Assembly: GCF_034427455.1 (NCBI RefSeq) | Contig: NZ_JAXQNN010000002.1 | Location: forward strand, 558,001-622,000 | Direction of reading: 5' to 3' | From: Jeotgalibacillus haloalkalitolerans | GTDB taxonomy: Bacteria > Bacillota > Bacilli > Bacillales > Jeotgalibacillaceae | Length of the DNA: 64,000 nt | In this document: piece by piece, positions 36,371 to 45,741 of the stretch | Layout: every line of letters begins with the position of its first letter | Position numbering within the stretch: the stretch's first letter is position 1 | The notes under the pieces: generated by a model | Told to the model about the DNA's origin: nothing | Seen by the model: the letters and a program-made list of their open reading frames with translations, nothing else | Database searches by the model: none | Translations under genes and position numbers: made by a program

Positions 36371-36925
36371 TCATGAATCCGTCTCCCGCTCAGTCACGAT
36401 TTTCTTAACCGGGATATCAAAACTTTCAGCAAATTCATCATCTATGAGCTGGAAGCTGTAAGCCATCGACATACTTTCACCCTTATAATCTGTGAGAAAG
36501 CGGTCGTAATAGCCTCCCCCGAATCCGATTCTGTACCCGGTATTTGAATAGGCCAGACCGGGAACTACTACCAGATCGATCTCTCTTTTTTCTGCAATTG
36601 GCAAATACGGCTTCGGCTCAAGAAGACCGTAGAATGAAGGCTCAGCATCATTCAATGACTGTATGTAATGAAAATGCATCTTTTTAGTCGCCGGTTCGCA
36701 CCTGGGTACACATACTCTTTTGCCCTGCTCTAATGCCTTTGTAATAAGGGCAGTGGTATCAATCTCCAGGCCCCTGGAAATAGTGATGGCGATCACCTCA
36801 GCCTGCTTCCATTCAGGTGATGAGATCACTTGTTGCTGTATGTAATTAGTATATAATATTTTTTTCTCTTCAGAAAGATTCTTCAGCTGATCAAGCATCT
36901 GCTGTCTGATGATTTTTTTATTCAT
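36371..36925 (-). CDS. yqgN: 5-formyltetrahydrofolate cyclo-ligase
   Basis: Converts 5-formyl-THF to 5,10-methenyl-THF with ATP. 184 residues. N-terminal KKIIRQQMLDQLKNLS, substrate region KRVCVPRC, and the ATP/Mg motif VVVPGLAYSNTGYRIGFGGGYYDRFL are intact. ATG at 36925 follows CGGAGGAG. Recycles folate stored as 5-formyl-THF; complements folD and the gcv operon. Confidence 0.94.
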   Translation of the reverse strand: MNKKIIRQQMLDQLKNLSEEKKILYTNYIQQQVISSPEWKQAEVIAITISRGLEIDTTALITKALEQGKRVCVPRCEPATKKMHFHYIQSLNDAEPSFYGLLEPKPYLPIAEKREIDLVVVPGLAYSNTGYRIGFGGGYYDRFLTDYKGESMSMAYSFQLIDDEFAESFDIPVKKIVTERETDS

Positions 36926-36944
36926 AAGCTCCTCCGGATATGAC

Positions 36945-36977
36945 AAAAAAACCGAAAATGCGCAACACATTTTCGGC
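36945..36977 (-). terminator. Terminator after rpmG
   Basis: Stem CCGAAAATG/CATTTTCGG with TTTTTTT on the minus strand. Confidence 0.88.
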
Positions 36978-36986
36978 TCTCGTTCA

Positions 36987-37136
36987 TTATTTTGTCTCGC
37001 GGTGAAGCGTCACTTTCTTCAGGCGCGGACTGTATTTTTTAAGTTCAATACGATCTGGATTGTTACGCTTGTTCTTAGTAGTGATGTAGTTACGATCACC
37101 AGTTTCAGTGCAAGCAAGAGTAATGTTTACACGCAT
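36987..37136 (-). CDS. rpmG: 50S ribosomal protein L33
   Basis: 49 residues: [20 protein letters not shown] and [20 protein letters not shown]. Only one cysteine remains of the four in zinc-binding L33, so this is the zinc-free (C-minus) form, which replaces the zinc form when zinc is scarce. TGGAGGG precedes the ATG. Has its own terminator. Confidence 0.95.
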   Translation of the reverse strand: MRVNITLACTETGDRNYITTKNKRNNPDRIELKKYSPRLKKVTLHRETK

Positions 37137-37304
37137 CTTTATCCCTCCAAACATTCAAATGCTGTTTGTTACATTCTTCGATTCATACGACTTATTTATA
37201 ATATCATTGTTCGTTAAAAAAATCTACTATCTTTTTTAAACGTTTTACATTCCGTCAATCCTGAACATGATACAATAAAAACCGATAAACATGGAGGTGA
37301 GTAA

Positions 37305-37643
37305 ATGGAGTTGATCATGCTTGCTGCGGGCGGTCTTGGCCTCATCCTTTTTATACTGTCTTTCTTTTTAAAAGACCATTCAAAGAACACTGAAGAGGAA
37401 TTACAGGAGCTGTCTATGAGCCTTTATCAGGAGCTTTCACAGCTAAAAAAAAGAACCAAACTGCTTGAAGAAGAACTGATGATAGAGCCTGACTCCAGTC
37501 AGAGGAAAGCCAGACCGAAACAGATTAATGAAATTCTGATTAACCAGGTGCTTTCACTTCACAAACAGGGAATGAAGCCCGACCAGATTTCAGCACTTTC
37601 ATCATTACATATCAGTGATGTGAAACGCATCATTAATCATTAA
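37305..37643 (+). CDS. yqzD: Membrane-anchored coiled-coil protein, YqzD-like
   Basis: 112 residues: N-terminal membrane helix (3-21), a coiled coil (about 27-62), then a basic linker and a C-terminal helix-turn-helix-like segment (QVLSLHKQGMKPDQISALSSLHISDVKRII). The layout resembles SwrB-type or anchored HTH proteins; function unknown. Named by position next to the pst operon. ATG after GGAGGTGAG. Nine bases of real spacing lie before the next gene's ribosome site, so they form an operon. Confidence 0.6.
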   Translation: MELIMLAAGGLGLILFILSFFLKDHSKNTEEELQELSMSLYQELSQLKKRTKLLEEELMIEPDSSQRKARPKQINEILINQVLSLHKQGMKPDQISALSSLHISDVKRIINH

Positions 37644-37661
37644 TTATAAGGAGTGTACATC

Positions 37662-38099
37662 TTGGATCGCAAAATAATCCGCTCAACCGGTATCGGGATG
37701 ATGATCAGTGCTTTATTCATCTTTAGTGCAGGATATCTGACAGATGAACAGACACCTGAAGGTCAAAACGCCCTTGCTGATGATGAAATGGTGATTAAGA
37801 CTGATGAATATCAGTCTCTTCAAAATGAAATTGTGGAATGGGAAGAACATGTCAGTGCACTTGAAGCAGAGACTGAGGCACCGGCTGAAGACATTACACG
37901 GATGATCTTATCTGTAGAATCCGGCATGACCTCGCCGGATATCAGCTCTGCACTTTATTCAAACGGATTAATCACTGATGAAGAAGCTTTTAACGAGTAC
38001 CTTACAGAGCAGAATTTAACTGATCAAATCCAGATTGGCGATTATGATTTGAACTCAACCATGAGTATTGAACAGATTGCTGTGCTCATTACACAATAA
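37662..38099 (+). CDS. yqzC: YqzC-like protein with MltG/YceG LysM-like subdomain
   Basis: 145 residues: one membrane helix (about 6-24), an acidic extracytoplasmic linker, and a C-terminal segment with GMTSPDISSALYSNGLI, DEEAFNEYL and IGDYDLNSTMSIEQIAVLI, a pattern like the LysM-like substrate-binding subdomain of endolytic transglycosylase MltG. The catalytic domain of MltG is absent, so this could bind peptidoglycan but not cut it. TTG start at 37662, eight bases after AAGGAG. Confidence 0.6.
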   Translation: MDRKIIRSTGIGMMISALFIFSAGYLTDEQTPEGQNALADDEMVIKTDEYQSLQNEIVEWEEHVSALEAETEAPAEDITRMILSVESGMTSPDISSALYSNGLITDEEAFNEYLTEQNLTDQIQIGDYDLNSTMSIEQIAVLITQ

Positions 38100-38103
38100 C
38101 CCG

Positions 38104-38132
38104 AAAAAAAGAAGCCCGCGGGCTTCTTTTTT
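38104..38132. terminator. Bidirectional terminator between yqzC-like gene and phoU
   Basis: Stem AAAAAGAAGCCC/GGGCTTCTTTTT; its right end touches the phoU stop codon. Confidence 0.9.
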
Positions 38133-38799
38133 ACTTGTTCAAATCGTATCTTTTTCCTTTTACGAGATAGAAAATATTCTCAGAGATATTTGTTACATGA
38201 TCCGCCGCACGTTCGAGATAACGGCAGACAAATGAAAGCTGTGTAATCTGAGCGAGTTTTTCCGGCTGTGCAGCACTTGAAGAAAGAAGGTCTTTTATCG
38301 TTTCTCCATACAGTTCGTCCACACCATCATCAAGCTCAGCAATTCTCTTCGCTTTTACGACATCTTCATCTGTATATGCTTCCAATACTAATTCAATCAT
38401 CTCTTCAGTAATTTCATACATTTCATGGACATTAGCGATTGAGCTGACAAAACTGTCATTCCCAATTCGAATCGTCGACTTGGCGATATTAACAGCAAAG
38501 TCTGCAATCCTTTCAAGGTCAGCAGCAATCTTAATTGCTACGATAATTCTTCTGAGGTCAGTTGCAACCGGCTGCTGCTTGGCAATCAGCAGAATCGCCA
38601 GGTCATTAATCTCTTCTTCAATTCTATTTGCTTTTATATCCTCATCAATAATTAGAAGAGACTTTTCAATATCCCTGTTTTCCAGCGCTGCAAGAGAATC
38701 TTTAAGAGCCTCACGGGCAAAACGTCCGAGTTCAACAATTTTATTATTCAATACTTCTAACTCTGTATCATACCGCTCTCTGACTGACAATGTCTTCAC
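38131..38799 (-). CDS. phoU: Phosphate signalling protein PhoU
   Basis: 222-residue helical protein with two PhoU repeats (residues about 10-100 and 115-205; LATDLRRIIVAIKIAADLERIADFAVNIA and LSFVCRYLERAADHVTNISE hold the metal-binding D/E motifs). It represses phosphate uptake and PhoR signalling when phosphate is plentiful. Last gene of pstSCAB-phoU, three bases after pstB. B. subtilis lacks phoU in this operon. Confidence 0.94.
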   Translation of the reverse strand: MKTLSVRERYDTELEVLNNKIVELGRFAREALKDSLAALENRDIEKSLLIIDEDIKANRIEEEINDLAILLIAKQQPVATDLRRIIVAIKIAADLERIADFAVNIAKSTIRIGNDSFVSSIANVHEMYEITEEMIELVLEAYTDEDVVKAKRIAELDDGVDELYGETIKDLLSSSAAQPEKLAQITQLSFVCRYLERAADHVTNISENIFYLVKGKRYDLNK

Positions 38800-38802
38800 T
38801 CC

Positions 38803-39618
38803 TTATCCAAATCTGCCTGAAATATAATCTTCTGTTCTTTCATCTGAAGGGTTAGAGAAAATCTTGTTTGTCTCATCATATTCGACAACCTCACCATTCA
38901 GGAAAAACGCTGTCTTGTCAGAAATACGTGCAGCCTGCTGCATGTTATGCGTGACAATGATGATACTGTAATCCTTCTTCAGATCCTGTACGAGTTCTTC
39001 TACTTTCAATGTAGAAATCGGGTCAAGTGCTGACGTCGGTTCATCCATTAAAATGACGTCCGGCTCAATTGCTAGACATCTTGCAATACAGATACGCTGC
39101 TGCTGTCCTCCTGAAAGTCCATATGCATTTTCACCAAGACGATCCTTTACTTCATCCCAGATTGCAGCACCGCGCAAACTCTTTTCCACGATCTGATCAA
39201 GAATTTTCTTATTCTTAATGCCGTGAATTCTTGGTCCATACGCAATATTATCGTAGATTGACTTAGGGAATGGATTCGGTTTCTGGAAAACCATCCCTAC
39301 TTTTGTACGCAGTTCTTCAACCTGATAGTCTTTGTCGAAAATATTTTTGTCGCGGTAATTAATTACACCTGAAGTTTTAACAGATGGGATTGTCTCAATC
39401 ATTCTATTTAACGTCTTAATATAAGTCGATTTACCGCAGCCTGATGGTCCAATGATGGCAGTTACTTCATTTTCCTTAATGTCCAGGTCAATGTTTTTCA
39501 ACGCATGATTTGATCCATACCATAGATTCAGCTGTTCAGTTTTATATACTGATGATTTATTCTTTTTCACATCTTTATTTTCAGTCGTCTTCACTTCAGG
39601 CTTTACAATCGTTGTCAT
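38803..39618 (-). CDS. pstB: Phosphate ABC transporter ATP-binding protein
   Basis: 271-residue ABC ATPase: Walker [13 protein letters not shown] near residue 57, signature [16 protein letters not shown], Walker [12 protein letters not shown] and the switch His in [11 protein letters not shown]. The first 30 residues are a Lys-rich extension before QLNLWYG. One copy only, whereas B. subtilis has two. Powers the Pst transporter and with PhoU senses phosphate. Confidence 0.96.
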   Translation of the reverse strand: MTTIVKPEVKTTENKDVKKNKSSVYKTEQLNLWYGSNHALKNIDLDIKENEVTAIIGPSGCGKSTYIKTLNRMIETIPSVKTSGVINYRDKNIFDKDYQVEELRTKVGMVFQKPNPFPKSIYDNIAYGPRIHGIKNKKILDQIVEKSLRGAAIWDEVKDRLGENAYGLSGGQQQRICIARCLAIEPDVILMDEPTSALDPISTLKVEELVQDLKKDYSIIIVTHNMQQAARISDKTAFFLNGEVVEYDETNKIFSNPSDERTEDYISGRFG

Positions 39619-39645
39619 GTTGAAAAGCTCCCTTCATCCTTAAAA

Positions 39646-40524
39646 TTAATAACGCTTCTGATATTTATTTCGGATAAATACTGCAATAGAATTCATAATG
39701 ATCAGCAGCCCCATCAGTACGATGATCCCCGCGGCTGCCACATCATGGAATGTAACCTGAGGTCGCTTAGTCCAGTCAAAGATCTGCATCGGCAGTGCCG
39801 TAAACGTACTCATAATGCTGTCCGGTGTAAACATCAGAATGGTTGGAATACCAATTACGACAAGTGGTGCAGTTTCACCGATCGCTCTGGATAGTGCCAG
39901 AATCGATCCAGTCAGAATTCCCGGAATAGAAGCAGGCAGCACTACTCTCAGGATTGTCTGCCATCTTGTAGCACCCATTGCAAAAGAAGCTTCTCTAAGC
40001 TCATTTGGCACCGCTCGGATTGCCTCCTGTGAAGCTACAATAATAATTGGCAGAATGAGTAAACTCATTGTCAGACCCGCCGCTAAAATAGAAATACCAA
40101 GGTCAAAAAATCTTACGAAAATCGTCAGTCCTAAAAGACCAAATACAACTGAAGGAACACCTGCCAGGTTTGAAATGTTCACTTTAATAAAGTTAGTAAA
40201 CTTATTTTTCTTCGCATATTCTTCGAGATAAATCGCTGTTCCGACACCCAAAAACATTGAAACAGGTGCTACAACAAGCATCAGGTAAATAGATCCCTGA
40301 ATTGCTGCTTTAATTCCTGAGTTTTCAGGTATACGTGAAGCAAAACTTGTAAAGAAATCAAAGCTTAAATACTCACTTCCTTGAGTCACGATACGATATA
40401 ACAAAATCGCCAGAACGATTAAACCAAAACTTGTAGCAGCTGCGAACACGCCTTTTAATATTGTGTTTTTTGTCAGGCGGGTTTTTGTTTTTGCTGCAAC
40501 TTCTTCATGATTAACGTACTTCAT
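39646..40524 (-). CDS. pstA: Phosphate ABC transporter permease PstA
   Basis: 292 residues with six membrane helices and the ABC permease EAA loop ASFAMGATRWQTILRVVLPASIPGI. Dimerises with PstC. The ATG at 40524 is directly downstream of the pstC stop (TAATATG) with AGGGAGG inside the pstC end, so it is translationally coupled; an upstream ATG in the pstC gene is rejected. Confidence 0.95.
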   Translation of the reverse strand: MKYVNHEEVAAKTKTRLTKNTILKGVFAAATSFGLIVLAILLYRIVTQGSEYLSFDFFTSFASRIPENSGIKAAIQGSIYLMLVVAPVSMFLGVGTAIYLEEYAKKNKFTNFIKVNISNLAGVPSVVFGLLGLTIFVRFFDLGISILAAGLTMSLLILPIIIVASQEAIRAVPNELREASFAMGATRWQTILRVVLPASIPGILTGSILALSRAIGETAPLVVIGIPTILMFTPDSIMSTFTALPMQIFDWTKRPQVTFHDVAAAGIIVLMGLLIIMNSIAVFIRNKYQKRY

Positions 40525-40525
40525 A

Positions 40526-41467
40526 TTAATATTCCTCCCTGAAACGCTTAGAGATGAACTGTGCAAGCATATTCATAGCCAGAGTGAACAGGAATAGAGT
40601 GAAACCAACAGCATAGATACTGTAGTAGATTGTCGTACCATATCCTGCATCTCCTGTTGTTACCTGAACGATGTATGCTGTCATCGTCTGAATAGACCCT
40701 GTTACATCCCAGTCAAAGCCTGGCGTTGAACCGGCTGCCACTGCTACAATCATTGTTTCTCCGATTGCTCTTGAAATCGCAAGAACAGTGGAAGCAACGA
40801 TACCTGAAAGTGCTGCTGGCAGCACGATTTTAATGGCCACTTCAAGCTTTGTCGCACCAAGTGCATAGGCACCGTCACGCATCGCGTTTGGCACTGACGA
40901 CATCGCATCCTCTGAAAGCGAAGCGATCATTGGAATAATCATGATCCCTACTACGATTCCGGGACTGATCGCATTGAAGATCGCGATCTCAGGAAAAATT
41001 GATCTTAAAATAGGTGTAACAAATGTCAGTGCAAAGAAACCATAAACAATTGTCGGCACACCTGCCAACACTTCAAGAATTGGCTTAATAAAGCGTCTTA
41101 CTCTGTCACTCGCATATTCACTCAAAAAAATGGCTGTTGCAATTCCGATTGGAACGGCAACTATTGTAGCGATTGCAGTAATTTTTAATGTACCCACCAC
41201 TAATGGAAGAATGCCATAGGTCGGGGTTGAATTCGCAAATGGATACCACTCTGTTCCTGTAAGGAAACTGAAAACATTGACTTCAGTAAAAAAAGTGACT
41301 GTTTCAAAAATCAGTGTAAAAACGATACCAATCGTTGTCAGTACAGAAACTGTCGCAATCAGCAATAAAATTTTAGGAATTAACTTTTCAGTGAACGCCA
41401 GAAGACCCCTGTTGCTTTTCTTAGCGATCAATTCCTGAACCGAAATTTGCGGCTCATTCATAGCCAT
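40526..41467 (-). CDS. pstC: Phosphate ABC transporter permease PstC
   Basis: 313 residues with six membrane helices and the EAA loop GAYALGATKLEVAIKIVLPAALSGI; N-terminal cytoplasmic stretch of about 25 residues. ATG after GAGGAGG. A stem-loop lies between pstS and pstC, which in relatives lowers expression of the permease genes relative to the binding protein. Confidence 0.95.
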   Translation of the reverse strand: MAMNEPQISVQELIAKKSNRGLLAFTEKLIPKILLLIATVSVLTTIGIVFTLIFETVTFFTEVNVFSFLTGTEWYPFANSTPTYGILPLVVGTLKITAIATIVAVPIGIATAIFLSEYASDRVRRFIKPILEVLAGVPTIVYGFFALTFVTPILRSIFPEIAIFNAISPGIVVGIMIIPMIASLSEDAMSSVPNAMRDGAYALGATKLEVAIKIVLPAALSGIVASTVLAISRAIGETMIVAVAAGSTPGFDWDVTGSIQTMTAYIVQVTTGDAGYGTTIYYSIYAVGFTLFLFTLAMNMLAQFISKRFREEY

Positions 41468-41507
41468 GATGAAAACCTCCTCATTTATCCAAAGAACATA
41501 ATGATAC

Positions 41508-41532
41508 GGAAAGCGTGTAAAACACGCTTTCC
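41508..41532 (-). promoter_or_regulatory. Stem-loop between pstS and pstC
   Basis: Inverted repeat GGAAAGCGTGT/ACACGCTTTCC with a 3-base loop and no T run on the minus strand. It is more likely an mRNA stabiliser or processing site that keeps pstS mRNA abundant than a terminator. Confidence 0.7.
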
Positions 41533-41544
41533 GGCTGTGTTTAC

Positions 41545-42513
41545 TTATTCACCTGCAAGTTCTTCAATTGTTGCCATATCTTCGTCATATACTTCCTGTG
41601 GTGCTCTTACATAACCTACTGCTTCAGCAAGCTCTCCTGCATTTTCAATCGCGAACTTGATGAAGTCTGCTGTTGCAGGATCTTCTGCTACTGCATCATT
41701 ACTTACATAAGTGAACAGCGGGCGTGAAAGCGGCGCATACTCACCAGATTCGATTGTTTCATTATTCGGTTCAACAGGTCCTTCTCCGTTGTCGACCGGA
41801 ACTGCTCTTAACGTATCCTGGTTTTCAAGATAGTAAGCATATCCGAAGTATCCAACTGCATTCGGTGATCCAAGTACACCCTGTACAAGAACGTTATCAT
41901 CTTCAGAAAGTGTTGCTGAACGCACGATGTCTTCTTCTTCAAGAATTACTTCATTGAAGTAGTCATACGTACCTGAGTCTGTTCCAGGTGAGTAGTATTC
42001 GATCGGCTCTTCAGGCCATCCTTCACGAATATCTGCCCAAGTTTTTTCTTCTCCTGTTTCAACCCACATTTCTTTTAATTCTTCTACTGTTAAATAATCT
42101 ACCCAGTCATTTTCCTGACTTACTACAACAGAAAGCCCGTCATAAGCAAGCTCTACTTCTGTAAAATCAATTCCCGCTTCTTCAAGTCCTGCAGTTTCTT
42201 CTTCTGAAATCGGACGTGAAGCATTTGAGAATGCAGTTTCACCTGCGATGAATTTCTCAAAGCCGCCTCCAGTACCAGATACACCAGATGATACCTGTAC
42301 ACTTGGCTGAGCAGCTGCATATTCTTCAACAATTGCCTCCATAACAGGTGCTACAGTTGATGAACCGTCACCCTGAACCTGACCGCTCAGTTCTTCTGAT
42401 GAACCTTCAGAACCTTCGCCTGATCCGTTTGCTTCATCTTCTCCACCGCAAGCAGCTAAGAATACTGCTGATCCTAAGATGGTTGACATTGCTAAATACT
42501 TTGCGCTTTTCAT
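41545..42513 (-). CDS. pstS: Phosphate-binding lipoprotein PstS
   Basis: 322 residues. Signal peptide with lipobox VFLAACGG (Cys near residue 22), an acidic Gly/Ser/Glu linker, then a PBP-II fold with phosphate-binding [15 protein letters not shown] and [23 protein letters not shown], and [14 protein letters not shown]. Very acidic surface, as in halotolerant bacteria. ATG at 42513 after AGGGGGAA; upstream in-frame ATG ignored. Confidence 0.96.
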   Translation of the reverse strand: MKSAKYLAMSTILGSAVFLAACGGEDEANGSGEGSEGSSEELSGQVQGDGSSTVAPVMEAIVEEYAAAQPSVQVSSGVSGTGGGFEKFIAGETAFSNASRPISEEETAGLEEAGIDFTEVELAYDGLSVVVSQENDWVDYLTVEELKEMWVETGEEKTWADIREGWPEEPIEYYSPGTDSGTYDYFNEVILEEEDIVRSATLSEDDNVLVQGVLGSPNAVGYFGYAYYLENQDTLRAVPVDNGEGPVEPNNETIESGEYAPLSRPLFTYVSNDAVAEDPATADFIKFAIENAGELAEAVGYVRAPQEVYDEDMATIEELAGE

Positions 42514-42573
42514 TCTGTAATTCCCCCTGTGATATGGTTGATTTGTCCTACAGCTAATACAATACACCCCTTC

Positions 42574-42612
42574 TATTAATCTCATATAAATCTAATGTAA
42601 AGGTTTTGTAAA
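42574..42612 (-). promoter_or_regulatory. PhoP-box array of the pst operon
   Basis: Four hexamers on the minus strand, TTTACA (42612-42607), TTTACA (42601-42596), TTTATA (42590-42585) and TTAATA (42579-42574), exactly 11 bp apart, the arrangement bound by phosphorylated PhoP dimers (consensus TTAACA with 5-bp spacers). A -10-like TGTATT lies about 20 bp downstream. Confidence 0.85.
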
Positions 42613-42617
42613 TGCAT

Positions 42618-42654
42618 AAAAAAACTGAGTATCACGTGTTGTGATACTCAGTTT
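42618..42654 (-). terminator. Terminator after the PBP2 gene
   Basis: Stem ACTGAGTATCAC/GTGATACTCAGT with T run on the minus strand, immediately upstream of the PhoP boxes. Confidence 0.9.
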
Positions 42655-42662
42655 AATAGGGT

Positions 42663-44846
42663 TTATTGACCTTCTTCAGCTTCTTCAGCTGTTACTTCCA
42701 CCTGCTGATCCTGATCAGCTCCGCCTTCATTCATTCTTTTTTCTCTTAAGTCAAAATAGACTTCAAGTGCGGCTGTACCTACATTTTCATTGACGTCCTC
42801 ACGCAATGGAGAATTTCCGTCATTCGGGTACACCCATGGCGCGAGTACTGAAAAGGCTACTTCAGGTTTATCAAAAGGTGCAAATCCTACAATCGTTGAA
42901 TTGGTTGTTTCCGGTGGCATTAATCCTCTTGAACGGTACAGTTCATCATACTTAGGTCCGAAGTATACAACCTCGGCTGTACCTGTTTTTCCTCCAGCTT
43001 CGTAGCCGTTACCAATGAAATCTCTGCCTGTACCCTGCGGCCCGTTAAATGAACGGTAAAAGCCCTGTTTAACATGATCCAGTTCAGCCTGCGTGTTATC
43101 GAGCTTATTCAACACACGCGGTTTCATTGCTCTGACTAATGGTCCGAGTGTCTCATTATCGGAACTAGGTTCACGTATTTCTTTTACGATCGTTGGTGCA
43201 ACTCTGTTACCACCATTAATGACTGTAGACACGTACTGAACCATTTGCATAGGTGTATATGTGTCAAACTGTCCAATTGATAAATCCAGTAATTTACCTG
43301 GTTCCAGATCAAGTGGATTATTGGTCTGATAACCAACACTTTCTCCCGGAAGATCGATGCCTGTTTCACTGCCGAGACCAAATTGTCCGAAGTAATTCCT
43401 CATTTTTGTAAATGTACTAGATCCAATATCAATCGGCTCGTTAGGTCTGTAAGTTGCCCCGGCCATTTCAATTGCAATTTTGAACATATATCCGTTAGAT
43501 GAACGCTCAAGTGCATATAGATCACTGATCGGATTCGGTAAAGAGCCGTACCATGAAGATTTTGGATCAGACCCTTTGATTCTGATGACTTCATCCCTTA
43601 GTAATGAGCCACGGGAAATTACCCCATCCTGATAACCCGAAAGCACTGTAGCTCCCTTAATAGAAGACCCTGCTTCATAAGCACTTGTAAATGTCCCAAT
43701 ATTATAATCCTGAATTTCCGGACCATCCTCAGTCTCTACATACTGCTTACCTGCCATTGCAAGCAGTTCACCTGTGTTCGGATCCATCATAACAAGGAAT
43801 AGTCTGTCCATCAGATTACGTCCCGGATCCTGCTTCAGACGTCTCAGTTCATCTTCAACGACCTGCTCAAGTGCCTGCTGAAGCTCTATATCAATCGACA
43901 GCACAAGGTCTTTACCCCGTTCACCCTGCTGAATCAGCTGCGAATCAATGACATTTCCGGCTTTATCCGTAATCGTACGGACTTTTGACTTCTGTCCCTG
44001 CAGTACATCTTCATATTCGAGTTCAAGATAACTGGTCCCTACTCTGTCATTACGGGCATAGTCTCTTGCAAGGTAATATTCAATCTTATCTTCAGGGATT
44101 GATCTCACACTGCCAAGTACGGATCTTAAAACGTCCCCATACGGATATTCTCTCTGCCAGTCAACAGTTGTGTTCACACCGGGCAGAGAGCTTAATTGCT
44201 CACTGACCGTTGCAAACTCTTCATCTGTCACATCTTCATTTTTAATAATTTGAGGTGAAAGGTTATATCCGGTCTGCATCTGCCTGTAGACTGCGAGGAT
44301 CTCCATTTCCTGATCCGTGATCTCTGCAAGCTCTTCTTCAGTAATTCTGTCCCGGATGAGCTTATCATAATCGTTTTGGGATAGCTCTCCTTCATCGTAC
44401 AGAGCGCGTTCTTCATCTGTTATTTTTGCCTGAGCGCGTTCTTCATTTTCACGAATCCAGTAATCCTGCTTGTCACGCTCCTGAACGTTATCAGCAGAAA
44501 GTTCGATCATGTCAGCCAGCTTTGTCGCGACATCCATCATTTCATCCTGGGAAGTCTGCTGTGTTTTCGTATAAGTAATCGCATTGACAGGACGGTTATC
44601 TACAATGACATTTCCATTCCGGTCGAATATCTTCCCCCGCGGCACACTGGCATTAACAACGACTTCTTCCGTACGCTCAAGCTGCCTTGTAAAATCTTCT
44701 CCATTAACAATCTGCAGCACACCCAATCTTAAAATGAGTGCTGAAAATAATAAAAATACTGCAAAGAATAAAATATTCATTCTTGCAGCAAGAAAATTCT
44801 TTTTAATTTTCTTTGCTTTCTTTGTACGGGACTGATTCTTTTTCAA
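42663..44846 (-). CDS. pbpA: Penicillin-binding protein 2 (class B transpeptidase, PbpA type)
   Basis: 727-residue monofunctional transpeptidase for side-wall elongation. Basic N-terminus and one membrane helix (about 25-45), pedestal domain, then the transpeptidase domain with SxxK in AGSSIKGATVL near 390, SxN in ERSSNGYMF, and KTG in GGKTGTAEVVY near 640. The C-terminus is a Gln/Glu-rich acidic tail. TTG start at 44846, eight bases after AAAGGGAG. In B. subtilis pbpA is likewise upstream of pstS. Confidence 0.94.
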   Translation of the reverse strand: MKKNQSRTKKAKKIKKNFLAARMNILFFAVFLLFSALILRLGVLQIVNGEDFTRQLERTEEVVVNASVPRGKIFDRNGNVIVDNRPVNAITYTKTQQTSQDEMMDVATKLADMIELSADNVQERDKQDYWIRENEERAQAKITDEERALYDEGELSQNDYDKLIRDRITEEELAEITDQEMEILAVYRQMQTGYNLSPQIIKNEDVTDEEFATVSEQLSSLPGVNTTVDWQREYPYGDVLRSVLGSVRSIPEDKIEYYLARDYARNDRVGTSYLELEYEDVLQGQKSKVRTITDKAGNVIDSQLIQQGERGKDLVLSIDIELQQALEQVVEDELRRLKQDPGRNLMDRLFLVMMDPNTGELLAMAGKQYVETEDGPEIQDYNIGTFTSAYEAGSSIKGATVLSGYQDGVISRGSLLRDEVIRIKGSDPKSSWYGSLPNPISDLYALERSSNGYMFKIAIEMAGATYRPNEPIDIGSSTFTKMRNYFGQFGLGSETGIDLPGESVGYQTNNPLDLEPGKLLDLSIGQFDTYTPMQMVQYVSTVINGGNRVAPTIVKEIREPSSDNETLGPLVRAMKPRVLNKLDNTQAELDHVKQGFYRSFNGPQGTGRDFIGNGYEAGGKTGTAEVVYFGPKYDELYRSRGLMPPETTNSTIVGFAPFDKPEVAFSVLAPWVYPNDGNSPLREDVNENVGTAALEVYFDLREKRMNEGGADQDQQVEVTAEEAEEGQ

Positions 44847-44989
44847 TAAGAGTCTCCCTTTCTTTTATAATTTCACATAGCATAATTTTAAAGGAATCTA
44901 TCAAATATTACTAGGGGATGACGTGTTATTTCAAGAAAAGGTCAAATACTCATATTGTTACTCCATTTGGCTTATTGACCAGCTTTTTC

Positions 44990-45022
44990 AAAAAAAAAAG
45001 ACCGGCGGAAAGCCGCCAGTCT
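44990..45022 (-). terminator. Terminator after sodA
   Basis: Stem AGAC(C)GGCGG/CCGCC(A)GTCT followed by ten T on the minus strand. Confidence 0.92.
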
Positions 45023-45033
45023 GAAATGATCAA

Positions 45034-45642
45034 TTATTTAGCTGAAGTGTAAAGCTTTTCAACAGCATTCCAGTCAACAACGCTCCAGAATGCGTTGATG
45101 TAATCGGGACGCTTGTTCTGATACTTCAGGTAATAAGCATGCTCCCAAACATCAAGACCAAGAACAGGCGTTTTACCTTCTGTTAATGGTGAATCTTGAT
45201 TTGGTGTGCTTGTGATTTCAAGCTCGCCGTTGTTTACTACAAGCCATGCCCAGCCTGATCCGAAACGGCCGGCACCGGCTGCTGCGAATTCTTCTTTGAA
45301 CTTTTCAAAGCTTCCGAACTTGCTGTTGATTGCAGACGCAAGATCGCCTGAAGGTTCGCCTCCACCATTAGGAGATAGAATCTTCCAGAAGAATGAGTGG
45401 TTAGCGTGACCGCCTCCGTTGTTGCGAACTGCAGTGCGGATTGATTCAGGTACGCTGTTGAGATCAGCTACAAGCTCATCGATTGATTTAGCCTGAAGAT
45501 CATCGTGACCTTCGAGTGCATCGTTTAATTTTGTTACGTAAGTGTTGTGATGCTTTGTGTGGTGGATATTCATTGTTTCCTTGTCAAAATGCGGTTCTAA
45601 TGCATCATAAGAATAAGGTAGTTCTGGTAATGTGTAAGCCAT
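45034..45642 (-). CDS. sodA: Superoxide dismutase, Mn/Fe type
   Basis: 202 residues. Metal ligands are visible: His in [12 protein letters not shown] (about 27), His in [13 protein letters not shown] (about 82), and [11 protein letters not shown] with Asp and His (about 164-168). Gly/Gln pattern [12 protein letters not shown] indicates the manganese form. Cytosolic detoxification of superoxide. ATG after AAGGAGGAA; own terminator. Confidence 0.96.
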   Translation of the reverse strand: MAYTLPELPYSYDALEPHFDKETMNIHHTKHHNTYVTKLNDALEGHDDLQAKSIDELVADLNSVPESIRTAVRNNGGGHANHSFFWKILSPNGGGEPSGDLASAINSKFGSFEKFKEEFAAAGAGRFGSGWAWLVVNNGELEITSTPNQDSPLTEGKTPVLGLDVWEHAYYLKYQNKRPDYINAFWSVVDWNAVEKLYTSAK

Positions 45643-45691
45643 GATTGAATTCCTCCTTGTATGTAGTGTAATTTTCCGCTTAATGCGGAAT

Positions 45692-45720
45692 CAACTGTTT
45701 TCAGATTATCAGAATAGCCA
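45692..45720 (-). promoter_or_regulatory. Probable sodA promoter with internal dyad
   Basis: Minus strand: TTGAAT as -35, a 17-base spacer and TAATCT as -10. The spacer region contains GAATAG-N6-CTATTC, an inverted repeat that could be an operator. Confidence 0.4.
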
Positions 45721-45741
45721 ATTCTATTCAATTAATAAGCA

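Noticed and set aside
36909-37217. Plus-strand ORF of 102 codons covering rpmG
   Set aside because: Antisense shadow of L33 and of its terminator.
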